61,156 nt of DNA from Desulfurellaceae bacterium bin18. GTDB lineage: Bacteria > Desulfobacterota > Binatia > Bin18. The notes under the pieces are model-generated. The model searched no databases and had not been told where the DNA came from. It saw only the letters and a program-made list of their open reading frames with translations. Every line of letters starts with the position of its first letter. The stretch's first letter is position 1. The translations under genes were made by a program, and so were the position numbers. The stretch covers positions 1-61,156 of the forward strand of contig MPMI01000036.1 of assembly GCA_002238415.1 (NCBI GenBank), read 5' to 3'. Below are positions 46,184-55,707 of the stretch, one piece after another.

Positions 46184-46687
46184 TTATTCAAGTTCGATGA
46201 GAAGCTCTCCGGACTCAACCGCCTGACCCGCCTCGACGTGAACGGCTTTGACCGTTCCAGCAACGGCAGCACGGATTTCATTTTCCATCTTCATTGCTTC
46301 GATAATGATGATGCCCTGGTCTTGTTCCACCGCATCGCCTGCCTGCACCAAGAGTTCGACCACTTTCCCCGGCATCATCGAACAGACCTCTTTCTCGCCC
46401 GTTCCACCAAAGTCGGCCCCGGCTCCGCCCCGGCGGGCTTTGCGTTCATCGAGCACGCCGACCTGAAAACTTTTCCCTTCATAGGCGACGGTATACGCAT
46501 CGTCTTTTTCCGCCACATCGACGGTGAACGATTTGTTTTCAACAATGAGCGAGTACACGTGGCCGGTCAGTTGTCTGCCATCGATGATATGCTCTTCATC
46601 GTCGATGACGACCTTATACTGGTGTTCATCCAACTCGTGTACGCTGATGGTGTAGGTCCGGTCGCCGAGCGTTGCTTTATAGGCCAT
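46184..46687 (-). CDS. Biotin carboxyl carrier protein of an acyl-CoA carboxylase
   Basis: A 167-residue protein. The C-terminal 70 residues form a biotinyl domain with EAMKMEN at 130-136 (biotin on Lys133), and the N-terminal half (KATLGDRTYTISVHELDEHQYKVVIDDEEH) resembles the region linking carboxylase and carrier in propionyl-CoA carboxylase alpha chains. It carries CO2 between the biotin carboxylase and the carboxyltransferase encoded just upstream. It lies 38 bases after the carboxylase gene, on the same strand. In many bacteria the two are fused; here they are split. Confidence 0.92.
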   Translation of the reverse strand: MAYKATLGDRTYTISVHELDEHQYKVVIDDEEHIIDGRQLTGHVYSLIVENKSFTVDVAEKDDAYTVAYEGKSFQVGVLDERKARRGGAGADFGGTGEKEVCSMMPGKVVELLVQAGDAVEQDQGIIIIEAMKMENEIRAAVAGTVKAVHVEAGQAVESGELLIELE

Positions 46688-46725
46688 AGAGATGCAGTCC
46701 TTGCTTGGGCGGTGCCTTTCGTCCG

Positions 46726-48231
46726 CTACCGGACGCCTTCGCGCCAGCCAGTGGTGCGCCAGGCCGAGACGTTTCCAGGGCTTCCCTGTGGGCTGGAGAC
46801 CGATTGGGCGAGTTCTTTGTCCTTATGATAGGCGGCGAGGGCTGCCGCCGCCAGAATGATCTCATGCCGGAGGTGGTCTTCTTCTTCTGGTAAGCCCCCG
46901 TACTCCTGGGGAATAAAGCCGGTGTCCAAATCGCCTGACACAAAGCGCGGATGGGTCAGCGCCCAACGGTGGAAAGGAATATTGGTGATAATCCCTTCCA
47001 CGGTGTATTCTTGGAGCGCCCGCAGCATGCGTTGAATGGCTTCGTCTCGGGTGCGACCGTAGGCGCACAGCTTGGAGATCATGGGGTCGTAATGGATCGG
47101 GACCTCCCAGCCTTCATACACGCCGCTATCATCACGAACGCCATAGCCGCCCGGAGTGCGCAAGATTTGTATCTTCCCAGGGGATGGAAAGAAATCCCGC
47201 GCCGGGTCCTCGGCATAAATCCGACATTCGATCGCCCAGCCGCGCTGTTGGACGGCGGGTTGCTGTATGGCCAGGGACTCTCCGGTCGCGATCTCGATTT
47301 GGGCTTTCACCAAGTCCACTCCAGTGACGAGCTCGGTAATAGGATGCTCGACCTGGATGCGGGTATTCATCTCCAGGAAGTAGAAGTTCTGCTGGGCATC
47401 AACCAAAAACTCCACGGTTCCGGCTCCGACATAATCCACGGCCTTAGCCGCCTCAACCGCCACCTTACCCATTTGCTCGCGGACGTCTTGATTAATGGCC
47501 GTCGAAGGTGACTCTTCGATGACCTTTTGGTGCCGACGTTGCAATGAACATTCACGTTCATACAAGTGAATGATATTGCCGTGCATATCGCCCAACACCT
47601 GGACTTCAACGTGGCGTGGCTTTTCAACAAATTTCTCCATATACATGCGGTCATCGCCAAACGACGATTGCGCCTCGGAGCGCACTCCACGCAGGGCGGA
47701 CAGCACGTCTTCTTTTTTCTCGACCAGCCGCATACCTTTGCCACCGCCACCGGCTGAGGCCTTGAACATGACGGGAAAGCCGATTTTTTCCGCTGCGGCA
47801 ACAACGTCGTCCTCATCGCCTAACACATCGGTGCCTGGCACAACCGGGACGTTCGCTTCTTGCATAATAGCCCGCGCGGTCACCTTATCGCCCATCTTTT
47901 CAATCGCTTCAGGTTGCGGACCAATAAAGGTAATGCCGGCCTCACTACACGCTCTGGAAAACGGCGCGCGTTCAGACAGAAAGCCGTACCCTGGGTGAAT
48001 AGCGTCCGCACCGCTTTGCTTGGCCACGTCAAGGATTTTTTCAATCACCAGATAGCTCTCTGAAGACGGGGCCGGGCCAATCGGGTAGGCATGGTCGGCG
48101 TATTGGACATGCAGGGCAGAGCGGTCCGCGTCTGAATAGACGGCAACGGTCTCGATGCCGAGTTCACGACAGGCACGAATGACTCGAACGGCAATTTCTC
48201 CCCGATTTGCGATCAGTACACGTTTGAACAT
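46726..48231 (-). CDS. accC: Biotin carboxylase subunit of acyl-CoA carboxylase
   Basis: A 501-residue ATP-grasp enzyme that carboxylates biotin. FKRVLIANRGEIAVRVIRACRELGI starts the protein. The ATP loop is ASAGGGGKGMRLV, and the catalytic region includes KVIEESPS and FYFLEMNTRIQVEHPITELVTGVDLVK. The last 50 residues (after EEEDHLRHEIILAAAALAAYHKDKELAQ) extend beyond E. coli AccC (449 residues), as in propionyl/methylcrotonyl-type subunits. AAGGTAGGACTT precedes the ATG. It sits between the carboxyltransferase gene and the carrier gene. Confidence 0.94.
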   Translation of the reverse strand: MFKRVLIANRGEIAVRVIRACRELGIETVAVYSDADRSALHVQYADHAYPIGPAPSSESYLVIEKILDVAKQSGADAIHPGYGFLSERAPFSRACSEAGITFIGPQPEAIEKMGDKVTARAIMQEANVPVVPGTDVLGDEDDVVAAAEKIGFPVMFKASAGGGGKGMRLVEKKEDVLSALRGVRSEAQSSFGDDRMYMEKFVEKPRHVEVQVLGDMHGNIIHLYERECSLQRRHQKVIEESPSTAINQDVREQMGKVAVEAAKAVDYVGAGTVEFLVDAQQNFYFLEMNTRIQVEHPITELVTGVDLVKAQIEIATGESLAIQQPAVQQRGWAIECRIYAEDPARDFFPSPGKIQILRTPGGYGVRDDSGVYEGWEVPIHYDPMISKLCAYGRTRDEAIQRMLRALQEYTVEGIITNIPFHRWALTHPRFVSGDLDTGFIPQEYGGLPEEEDHLRHEIILAAAALAAYHKDKELAQSVSSPQGSPGNVSAWRTTGWREGVR

Positions 48232-48306
48232 AAGTCCTACCTTGGCGGGCTTAGGAGTTGGGGTGTCGTGATTGTTTGCTCATCCATCATCCGTAGTCTG
48301 TCTCCC

Positions 48307-49857
48307 TTATAAGGGGATATTGCCATGCTTCTTGGGTGGATTTTTCTCACGTTTGTTCTGCAGCATGGCGAGTGACTGGATGAGGCGGGGACGGGTATCC
48401 GCGGGTAGAATGATTTCGTCGATATAGCCTAACTCTGCCGCTTTGAATGGATTGGCAAAGGTCTCGCGGTATTCGTCAACTAACCTGGTCCGCTCGGCGT
48501 CTTGGTCTGGTGCGTCTTTGATTGCGTTACGGAAAATAATGTTTACCGCGCCGTCTGGACCCATGACCGCGATTTCGCCGGTCGGATAGGCGAGATTGAT
48601 ATCCCCCCGAATGGCCTTACTCGACATGACGACATAGGCACCGCCGTACGCTTTGCGTGTAATGACCGAAATCTTTGGCACGGTGGCTTCGCAGTAGGCG
48701 TAGAGCAGTTTCGCGCCGTGACGAATAATGCCGCCGTATTCCTGGGATGTCCCTGGAAGAAAACCCGGTACATCGATAAAGCTGATAATGGGGATGTTAA
48801 AACAATCGCAGAAACGGACGAACCGGCTCCCTTTGACCGAGGCGTCAATATCGAGCACGCCAGCCAGAAAGGCGGGCTGATTGGCGACTACGCCGACGGG
48901 TTTCCCGCCAAGCCGGGCAAACCCAACAACGATATTACGTGCATAGTCTTTCTGGACTTCGAAGAAATGCTGCTCGTCCGCTACCGACCGAATGATTTCT
49001 GTGACGTCGTAGGGGCGGTTGGGGTTATCAGGTACAATCTGGTTGAGCGCTTCATCGCGCCGATTCGGGTCATCTGTGGTTGGCTGGAACGGTGGGTCTT
49101 CCATATTATTGCTGGGGAGATAGCTCAGCAACTCGCGAATCGAGTGGAAACACTCATCTTCATCCGGGGAAGCAAAATGAGCGACCCCGCTGGTCGCATT
49201 ATGCGTGGCTGCCCCACCCAACTCCTGCATGGTCACCTCTTCATGTGTGACCGTCTTGATGACATCCGGCCCGGTGATAAACATATAGCTGGAGTTCTCA
49301 ACCATGAAGATAAAGTCTGTCATGGCGGGAGAATAGACCGCGCCGCCGGCGCAGGGACCCATGATAGCGGATATTTGGGGCACGACGCCTGAGCTCAGGA
49401 CGTTGCGAAGAAATATCTCTCCATAGCCTGCCAGACTCTCGACCCCCTCCTGAATCCGGGCGCCACCCGAGTCATTGATGCCAACCACCGGACAACCCGT
49501 TTTCATGGCCAAGTCCATAACCTTACACACTTTTTCAGAAAACGCGCTGGAGAGACTGCCGCCAAAAACGGTAAAATCTTGTGAAAAAACAAAAACCTGA
49601 CGACCATCGACCGTCCCATAACCGGTGACGACGCCATCGCCCGGGATCTTGGTCTGGTCCATCTCAAAGTCGGTACAGCGATGGGCTTTCAGCCGGTCCA
49701 ATTCAACAAAACTGCCTGGATCAAGAAAGGCGTCGATCCGTTCCCGCGCTGTTTTTTTGCCGAGTTCGTGTTGGCGTTCAATCCGTTTTGCACCACCACC
49801 CTGGAGTGCTTGCTGGTTGAGGTTTTCAAGTCTGTTGATGGTTTCCTTAAGACCCAT
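48307..49857 (-). CDS. pccB: Acyl-CoA carboxylase carboxyltransferase subunit (PccB type)
   Basis: A 516-residue crotonase-like carboxyltransferase. Typical blocks: [91 protein letters not shown] and [19 protein letters not shown]. It transfers CO2 from carboxybiotin to the alpha carbon of an acyl-CoA, probably propionyl-CoA by similarity, which would feed methylmalonyl-CoA. ATG 49857 follows AGGAAAGAGT; the extra 24 upstream codons are not needed. First gene of the carboxylase operon; carrier and carboxylase genes follow. The exact acyl specificity is inferred. Confidence 0.93.
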   Translation of the reverse strand: MGLKETINRLENLNQQALQGGGAKRIERQHELGKKTARERIDAFLDPGSFVELDRLKAHRCTDFEMDQTKIPGDGVVTGYGTVDGRQVFVFSQDFTVFGGSLSSAFSEKVCKVMDLAMKTGCPVVGINDSGGARIQEGVESLAGYGEIFLRNVLSSGVVPQISAIMGPCAGGAVYSPAMTDFIFMVENSSYMFITGPDVIKTVTHEEVTMQELGGAATHNATSGVAHFASPDEDECFHSIRELLSYLPSNNMEDPPFQPTTDDPNRRDEALNQIVPDNPNRPYDVTEIIRSVADEQHFFEVQKDYARNIVVGFARLGGKPVGVVANQPAFLAGVLDIDASVKGSRFVRFCDCFNIPIISFIDVPGFLPGTSQEYGGIIRHGAKLLYAYCEATVPKISVITRKAYGGAYVVMSSKAIRGDINLAYPTGEIAVMGPDGAVNIIFRNAIKDAPDQDAERTRLVDEYRETFANPFKAAELGYIDEIILPADTRPRLIQSLAMLQNKREKNPPKKHGNIPL

Positions 49858-50037
49858 ACTCTTTCCTATTCTTCCGTTTGCAAAGTCGCGGAACCTTGGT
49901 CTTGTATTATGCGAGACAAAAAAGATCAAGGAAGGGTGGTCAGGTACCGGTGCTTCTCGGGGTGTGGCATCTCACCGAAAACGAGAACGCGGCGAGCAGG
50001 GGAGGTTTGACGCACTATCTGTACGATCTCTGGATTA

Positions 50038-51273
50038 TTATTGTACGACAGTTTCCTGTTCAATAAGCCTGAGCCATTGGCGCGCTTGCTTGGCTGCAGT
50101 TTTGTGGGCAGTCGCCTTGGTAAAGGCGGCTTTGCTCTCGTCGAGTTTGCCGGACCGGTACTCGGCAATACCAAGGAGCATGAATGCCTTGCCCGTATTG
50201 GTCAGGCCGCCTTTTCTCAATCCCTCGGAGGCGGTGGTAGCCACTTCCGGCCAGCGTTCCAATTGGGCGAATATCTCGGCACGCCGGAGATCAATCTTGC
50301 CCGTTTGAGCACGGCTGGCGAGCTGCTCAAGAACATCCAACGCACGCTGACTCTCTCTCGCGTGGAGCCAACACGTCACGAGTAATTCGCGATTGGTCTC
50401 CACATCCTGCACGATCTTTTTCTCCAGCCCATCCATCAACAGGTTGGCAGCTTTATAGGGCAGGCCGAGATGCAGATAGTATTGCACGACCTGCAGGGCT
50501 TCCCGTTCGTTTAGAAGTCCTAACTTGTAGGCCATGGCTAGGGTGGCAACGGCTCGTTTATGCTTTTCCTCCTGGCTGTAGATCTGTGAGAGTTGTTGCC
50601 AATAGGTTTTTTTCTGTGGGTACTGACCGAGTAGTCGCTGGAGTGTGGCAGCAGCCTGAGAGAATTTCTCCTGCTCAATCTGGACGACAATTAACATCTG
50701 GTACCAGGCTTCGTGGAATTTCGTTGTCTCGTCGATTGCTTGCTGAATATTTTGCTCGGCCCGGGTGTAGCGGTTGAGTTGAATGTATGCCTGGGCAAGA
50801 AAAATCCGAGCCTGTGGGCGAGGATTCTTCTCGTTGGCAAACCAGGTTTCCAGCGCACGCGCGCCCTCTTCGTAACGCTCGGCGCTCATCAGCATTTGGG
50901 CCAGATTGTATCGGATGATTTGGGTGTTGTCCGGAGGTAGGGCTCCGTCGGACAAACTTGCTTGAAAGGCACGGACTGCTTGATCGTATTGCTCCAGACC
51001 GGCATGAGCGTAGCCCAGAGTTTGCTGGGCAAGCGCGGCTTCATATGGACTTAACGAGGTGTCTGCTGCGAGTGTTTGTAATTGCGACAGGGCTTTTTGA
51101 TGTTGTTCGTTTTGTATCAGCTCCTGCACTGCCACCAGCTGCTCGTGGACCTCCTGAGACAGACTCGGCTCCTGGCCGGCAGCGATTCCAGGCGCGGCCA
51201 AACACAAAGAGACCATCCCCAGGCTGCACAGCGCGCGTAGCAAAGTTGCAATGCGGTACGCTTTCCTGATCAC
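50038..51273 (-). CDS. TPR-repeat protein of the TonB operon
   Basis: A 411-residue exported protein: signal peptide (LLRALCSLGMVSLCLAAPGIAAGQ), then about eight tetratricopeptide-like helical pairs, for example AALAQQTLGYAHAGLEQYDQAVRAFQASL and ARIFLAQAYIQLNRYTRAEQNIQQAI. It is the last gene of the DUF3450/ExbB/ExbD/TonB operon, two bases after tonB. Periplasmic TPR proteins in this place are known partners of TonB2-type systems, perhaps docking the complex to an outer-membrane receptor (family knowledge, not shown here). Confidence 0.9.
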   Translation of the reverse strand: MIRKAYRIATLLRALCSLGMVSLCLAAPGIAAGQEPSLSQEVHEQLVAVQELIQNEQHQKALSQLQTLAADTSLSPYEAALAQQTLGYAHAGLEQYDQAVRAFQASLSDGALPPDNTQIIRYNLAQMLMSAERYEEGARALETWFANEKNPRPQARIFLAQAYIQLNRYTRAEQNIQQAIDETTKFHEAWYQMLIVVQIEQEKFSQAAATLQRLLGQYPQKKTYWQQLSQIYSQEEKHKRAVATLAMAYKLGLLNEREALQVVQYYLHLGLPYKAANLLMDGLEKKIVQDVETNRELLVTCWLHARESQRALDVLEQLASRAQTGKIDLRRAEIFAQLERWPEVATTASEGLRKGGLTNTGKAFMLLGIAEYRSGKLDESKAAFTKATAHKTAAKQARQWLRLIEQETVVQ

Positions 51274-51275
51274 TA

Positions 51276-51914
51276 TCAGCCTCCTCCCAGGGCAAACTCA
51301 ATCCGCTGCGACGCCCGCGACTCAACCGCCTGTCCATCCTCTACGCGTGGTTTGAATTTCCACTGGACAATGGCTTGTAGCGCCGCCTTATCAAAGACTT
51401 TGGGGGGCTCGGAGCTGATAACTGTGGGATCGGCTACGCTGCCGTCTGCCGTAATGGTGAACTCAACCGTGACAGAGCCTTCGATCTGAAGACGGGCGGC
51501 GCGCCCCGGATAACGGGGCGGGACCCGAACCAGCGGCATCAACTCATGTCCTGACAGGACCGTTTGCTTATTGCTGACCGGTGCAGCCAAGGGGGTCATA
51601 TCGAGCAGAGGACCCGAAGAAATGGCGGCTGTCATCTCAATCTGTGGTGCCGGGAGTTGAGGCTGATTCGCCGCCTGTAATGTGAGGCTCGGGGTTGGTG
51701 GTACTTCAGGCGGGGGGGGCTCATCGGGTGGCTCGCGCTCATCTCTCGGAGGGGGCTGTGCTTCAGGTGGGAGACGAACAAAATCAACGATGGGGTAGGC
51801 ATCCGGGTAGGATCGCGCCCGCTGGGAGCGTGCAATCATCGCCTGCATGAGCAGAAATAGCAGGGCGGCAATTGTCAGGCCGACTATCCCTGACACGGCG
51901 GCTCGCCCGAACAT
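51276..51914 (-). CDS. tonB: TonB energy transducer
   Basis: A 212-residue protein with one N-terminal membrane span (VSGIVGLTIAALLFLLM, 7-26), a Pro-rich spacer (PPPRDEREPPDEPPPPEVPP near 54-73), and a C-terminal TonB domain from about residue 125 (VRVPPRYPGRAARLQIEGSVTVEFTITADGSVADPTVI ... FDKAALQAIVQWKFKPR). It carries proton-motive energy from ExbB/ExbD to outer-membrane receptors such as the one at the window start. AGGAGGGC lies 5-6 bases before the ATG. The short proline region suggests TonB2-type. Confidence 0.92.
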   Translation of the reverse strand: MFGRAAVSGIVGLTIAALLFLLMQAMIARSQRARSYPDAYPIVDFVRLPPEAQPPPRDEREPPDEPPPPEVPPTPSLTLQAANQPQLPAPQIEMTAAISSGPLLDMTPLAAPVSNKQTVLSGHELMPLVRVPPRYPGRAARLQIEGSVTVEFTITADGSVADPTVISSEPPKVFDKAALQAIVQWKFKPRVEDGQAVESRASQRIEFALGGG

Positions 51915-51916
51915 CC

Positions 51917-52324
51917 TCAGCCCTCCTGTTGTCGGGCGGCAACCGCGATATCAGTCACGCCGGCCAAGCGAACTTGATCCATGACCTGGACCAGCAGTCC
52001 GGTGTAGGCCGTTTCATCGGCTAATACCACGACACTGGCCTCAGGGCTCTCGGCTAACATCCGCTCGACGTTTGCCCGGACGGCTCGAACATCGATCGAG
52101 CGCCGCTCCATCCAGATTTCACCCGTTTCTGAGAGCGCAATGCGAATCGTCCCACGCCCTTGCGTCTGAGCCGTCTGGGCGACGGGTCGGTTGACCTCAA
52201 TCCCGGCTTCCTTCACGAACGAGGACGCGACCAGAAAGAAGATCAGGAGGATGAACACCATATCGATCATCGGAGTCAGATTGATCTCAGGAGAACTGTC
52301 GTGTCTGTCCCGGCGACGTCTCAT
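51917..52324 (-). CDS. exbD: ExbD proton-channel subunit
   Basis: A 135-residue protein with one span (MVFILLIFFLVASSFV) preceded by the invariant LTPMID with Asp21, the proton-bearing residue of ExbD/TolR. The periplasmic part ends in VQVMDQVRLAGVTDIAVAARQ, the usual ExbD fold. It works with the ExbB protein encoded just upstream. It lies two bases before tonB. Confidence 0.93.
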   Translation of the reverse strand: MRRRRDRHDSSPEINLTPMIDMVFILLIFFLVASSFVKEAGIEVNRPVAQTAQTQGRGTIRIALSETGEIWMERRSIDVRAVRANVERMLAESPEASVVVLADETAYTGLLVQVMDQVRLAGVTDIAVAARQQEG

Positions 52325-52356
52325 TCGGTACCACCCTTCACTATCACTCTATGGTC

Positions 52357-52878
52357 TTACTCCACACGTAAGAGACTGGCTACCTTCCGAGCGGATTTTG
52401 CAGCTCTCCGGTCTAAGTCGGAGCTGAAATAGAGTCCGGGAACGGCACACACCAACCCGGCCATCGTGGTGACCAGCGCTTCGGAAATGCCACCGGCCAA
52501 ACCGTTGGCATTCCCGGTTCCAAATAATTGCATGACCGTAAAGGTGAAAATCATGCCGTTGACTGTTCCCAGGAGTCCTAAGATGGGCAGCACAACGGTC
52601 AAGGTCCGAATCAGAGAAAGACCCTTACGGAGCTGAAACTCCATCTGGATGATCTCCATCTTGCGAACCTGGAAAGCATACCACGACTGGTGGTCGCTAC
52701 GGGCTTGCCAGCGAGAGACGACTTCATTCTCCAGCAATGGACAGCGTGTCCAAAAGAAAACAAAGCGTTCGATAATGAGTGCCCACAGGGCGATAGCGAC
52801 CACAAAAATGGCCCACAGCGCCGACCCGCCGGTTGCAAAGAACTGTTGGAGTGGACCAATAAGAAGATTATAGAGCAT
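52357..52878 (-). CDS. exbB: ExbB/TolQ-type proton-channel subunit (short)
   Basis: A 173-residue membrane protein with three spans: ATGGSALWAIFVVAIALWALI, LTVVLPILGLLGTVNGMIFTF and EALVTTMAGLVCAVPGLYF. The GLLGTVNGMI and ALVTTMAGL motifs are the TolQ/ExbB signature that lines the proton path. Its ATG overlaps the stop of the long ExbB-like gene by one base (TGATG), so their products are made together. A 32-base gap separates it from exbD. Confidence 0.92.
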   Translation of the reverse strand: MLYNLLIGPLQQFFATGGSALWAIFVVAIALWALIIERFVFFWTRCPLLENEVVSRWQARSDHQSWYAFQVRKMEIIQMEFQLRKGLSLIRTLTVVLPILGLLGTVNGMIFTFTVMQLFGTGNANGLAGGISEALVTTMAGLVCAVPGLYFSSDLDRRAAKSARKVASLLRVE

Positions 52879-54263
52879 CAGGAGGACTCACTAGGCTGCT
52901 CGGCTAGTAAGGACGACCGCCCGGCTAACAGGGCGATCATCCCCGCACTCTGTTCTTCTAATGTATGAACGAGGCGACCACTCTTGCTGGACAACAGGGA
53001 ATGCAGGAGGACGATTGGAATCGCCACGCTTAACCCAAGCTGGGTAGTCACGAGCGCCTGCGAAATGCCATCCGACATGACCCGCGGATCACCTGCTCCA
53101 AACAGCGTGATGGACTGAAAGGTATCAATCATACCGACGACTGTGCCGAGCAGCCCGAGCAGCGGGGCAACCGCGGCAAAAATTCCGAGCGTCGCCAAGC
53201 CGCGTTCCAGGATCGGAATTTGTTCCAGAATCGCTTCTTCCAAGCGCGCTTCCAGGGTTTCAACATTTTGATCCGTGTCATACTGGTACACGAGCATGAC
53301 GCGTCCCAAAGCGTTGTCGGCTTTGAGCTCATCCATTTGACGTTGGGCCTGCATGCGCCGGTCTTCCCGCCACAGATAGACCGTACGCTCCACAATCAAC
53401 CCTGCGGCAATCAAGCCGATAGCGAGGATAACGAAACCAATAATACCACCTTGCTCAATCCGCTCCCACGCGCCTGGCCTTTGCACGAGAGCCGCCAGAA
53501 TGGCTCCTCGGGACGGATCAACACCAAATGCCGTATACCCTTCCGTTGTCTGCTCAAGGTCTTGCGCAGCGCTGGTATACTGCCCCTCGGGCTGGCGTGC
53601 CAACTCGGCGAGCTGGCGTGTCTCCGGCACATACCGGAGATACTGTCCTTCAGAGACACCATTGAACGTCCCGACCCGGACAACTGCTCTCTCCGATTGC
53701 GCACCATCCGGCTCGGTCACGGTTGTGGGAAATTTTACTACTTGTCCGGACTGTGTCATTTCCTCCAGCAGGATGAGCCACAACCGCTCAAGCTCTTCCA
53801 GTGAAGCGAGTTCCGTGCTTTCGGCCATCATGTTGAGAAAATCGACGCGCTCGCCGGACTGGACGGAAACGAACGACCCTTCGATCATCCCAGCCGTATC
53901 GCGTGAAATCTGCCGGACGACACCGAACAGTTCGCCCAGTGAGGCGGCCCGCTCTTTGAGTTGGCTCCGGAGTTGCACCAGGTTGTCTTCGTTTGTCCTG
54001 AAGACCGCCTGTTTCTCTTCACTCTGTTGTCTGACGCTGGAGAGTTCTCTCTCGGCCTGCTGGAGCATGCTTTGACGTTGGTCACGCTCTGCCAGGAAAC
54101 GAGACTCGCGCTCGCCATGCAGTTTGGAGTCGGCCTGCCGCTCAGCACGGACTTGGTCAAACAATTCCTGGAGGGATTGGGGACCTTCTTGCGCAAAAAC
54201 CTCCAGTCGAGGAGACCCGACCAGGAAGAGTAGCCACACAACACCCCATCGTAATATGTTCAC
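52878..54263 (-). CDS. Long ExbB/MotA-type protein with periplasmic coiled coil (TtpC-like)
   Basis: A 461-residue protein: signal peptide (ILRWGVVWLLFLVGSPRLEVFAQ), a coiled coil of about 100 residues (ERQADSKLHGERESRFLAER ... NEDNLVQLRSQLKER), a periplasmic domain, then a MotA/TolQ/ExbB channel domain from about 290 (IGFVILAIGLIAAGLIVER, GLLGTVVGMIDTFQS, ALVTTQLGLSVAIPIVL). This is the architecture of TtpC, which is essential for TonB2 systems of Vibrio. GTG 54263 overlaps the DUF3450 stop as GTGA and follows GAGGTGA; an upstream in-frame ATG at 54383 would only add 40 residues inside the DUF3450 gene. Confidence 0.9.
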   Translation of the reverse strand: MNILRWGVVWLLFLVGSPRLEVFAQEGPQSLQELFDQVRAERQADSKLHGERESRFLAERDQRQSMLQQAERELSSVRQQSEEKQAVFRTNEDNLVQLRSQLKERAASLGELFGVVRQISRDTAGMIEGSFVSVQSGERVDFLNMMAESTELASLEELERLWLILLEEMTQSGQVVKFPTTVTEPDGAQSERAVVRVGTFNGVSEGQYLRYVPETRQLAELARQPEGQYTSAAQDLEQTTEGYTAFGVDPSRGAILAALVQRPGAWERIEQGGIIGFVILAIGLIAAGLIVERTVYLWREDRRMQAQRQMDELKADNALGRVMLVYQYDTDQNVETLEARLEEAILEQIPILERGLATLGIFAAVAPLLGLLGTVVGMIDTFQSITLFGAGDPRVMSDGISQALVTTQLGLSVAIPIVLLHSLLSSKSGRLVHTLEEQSAGMIALLAGRSSLLAEQPSESS

Positions 54264-55036
54264 TGCGTCACCTCGCTGGGAGCTGGAACGGGGAGCAACA
54301 GGAGGTTGGGCACGGATTGTTTTGCTGCTATCTGTAACCCCCGATTGATGGCACGTTGATAACTGCCCGGGAGGGGTTCCCATTCCTGGGTGAGCCGATT
54401 CCAGTGTCCTACCTCTTGGCCATCCAGGCTCTGATACAGCAGAGCCAGCCGTCCGACCCGTAAAAAGTCAACCGTGCGCTCCTGCCCGTCAACATTGACG
54501 GCCCCACGATAGCCCTCAATCGTCCGGCCATAGTCCGTCTCAATCTGATACGCCTCCATGATGCTGCGATATTTCTCGGTAATCGTCAGATCCGATTGAT
54601 CGAAGGTGTTTCGGAGACGATTCAGCCGCTCCTGACGTTCTTGGGGTAAAAAAGGAAGATCCAGGGCGACAAACTGGACGAGATGATCCAGCATGCGTAC
54701 CAGCAAAGGCACAATGTCGCGTTGGGTGACCTCAATTTCCTGGAGTTGAGTTTCGAGCGATGCGGCTTCTTTCTGTTGGGAGTCAAGGAGACGGTCGAGT
54801 TGCTCAACATAGACTTGCAGACTTTCCGTCTGCCGGATGGTGTTCCGATAGGTGCTCAGCATGCGCTGTGTTTCGTCCGCAAGTGCATCGATGGTATCTT
54901 GGGAGCGGATGGCCTCCGTTACCGCAGCATTTTGCGTTTCTATCAATTGTTCAAGCGGCTGGGCACCAACGTGTCCCGACCAGCCACTCAAACAGGCCCA
55001 CACGAGCAGCCATGTGAGGTATGTCTTGTGTGTCAT
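54260..55036 (-). CDS. DUF3450 periplasmic coiled-coil protein
   Basis: A 258-residue exported protein: signal peptide (TYLTWLLVWACLSGWSGHVGAQ), a long coiled coil (SLQVYVEQLDRLLDSQQKEAASLETQLQEIEV) and the DUF3450 core (GRTIEGYRGAVNVDGQERTVDFLRVGRLALLYQSLDGQ). DUF3450 proteins are encoded beside TtpC-like ExbB proteins in many proteobacteria and probably contact them in the periplasm. It is the first gene of the six-gene operon, so the promoter should lie in the A+T-rich stretch at 55037-55304. Confidence 0.9.
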   Translation of the reverse strand: MTHKTYLTWLLVWACLSGWSGHVGAQPLEQLIETQNAAVTEAIRSQDTIDALADETQRMLSTYRNTIRQTESLQVYVEQLDRLLDSQQKEAASLETQLQEIEVTQRDIVPLLVRMLDHLVQFVALDLPFLPQERQERLNRLRNTFDQSDLTITEKYRSIMEAYQIETDYGRTIEGYRGAVNVDGQERTVDFLRVGRLALLYQSLDGQEVGHWNRLTQEWEPLPGSYQRAINRGLQIAAKQSVPNLLLLPVPAPSEVTQ

Positions 55037-55304
55037 AATTCTCCTATGTCTCCTTCGTGAACCATTTCTACCGCGACCGCATGGGGGCAGTAAACAGGTT
55101 GCTAATATATCCCGGCGAATAAGTCAAATTATTGGTAGCGTCTCAGTTTGAAGAATGCTGACCAGGAAAAATAGAGGCTTCTCTACACTCTGTCCGCTAT
55201 ACATTCTGTTTGCATCTAGAGGCCCCTATCCAAGAACATCTTTTTTGTCAATCTTCCCTACGGCCGTTCTCATTCTTCCTTATCTGCATCTGTATTCAAG
55301 AACA
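55037..55304 (-). other. Spacer upstream of the TonB operon, A+T-rich part
   Basis: No gene is seen on either strand. On the minus strand TTGACT lies near 55120-55130 but no -10 box stands at 16-18 bases. An imperfect palindrome AATAA-GTCAAA-TTATT near 55120-55136 could be an operator, for example for an iron regulator, but it does not match the Fur consensus well. I report it only as the likely regulatory region. Confidence 0.3.
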
Positions 55305-55676
55305 CTAGGGCGCGTCTGGGGCATAGAGCTGCGACGCATCGACGTAGATCAGATATTCCTGAATCAAATTCTCCTGCATTTTGAACACATTGGCAAATGG
55401 GACACGGAGTTGGCTGGAGTCGTGGCGCGTGTAGGTGACGATGCCGTGGCACGCTGTCGCCCCTTCCTTCTCCCAGATGTCCAGGACGTCGTGATGGATG
55501 GCTTTAATGCTCAAGAGAAATTCGGCCACGGTTTGACGCGCGGCCTCTTTCCCGACGACCGGCTCTTGGTTGGCAAACTTAAAAAGCGCGTCGGGGGTGA
55601 GAAAGCTCGCAAAAGTATGAGTATCGTTGGTATCAATGGAGTGAAATAATCGGGTAGTCCATTCTACGCTTGCCAT
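55305..55676 (-). CDS. NTF2-like (SnoaL) small protein
   Basis: A 123-residue protein with the cone-shaped NTF2 fold: WTTRLFHSIDTNDTHTFASFLTPDALFKFANQEPVVGKEAARQTVAEFLLSI followed by strands VTYTRHDSSQLRVPFANVFKM and IQEYLIYVDASQLYA. Members are hydratases, isomerases or ligand-binding proteins; no catalytic residues can be assigned. CAGGAGGAAACACC precedes the ATG, a near-perfect ribosome site. It stands 31 bases before the YqgE gene's stop on the same strand. Confidence 0.85.
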   Translation of the reverse strand: MASVEWTTRLFHSIDTNDTHTFASFLTPDALFKFANQEPVVGKEAARQTVAEFLLSIKAIHHDVLDIWEKEGATACHGIVTYTRHDSSQLRVPFANVFKMQENLIQEYLIYVDASQLYAPDAP

Positions 55677-55707
55677 GGTGTTTCCTCCTGAACCCTTTCG
55701 CAGCTGG

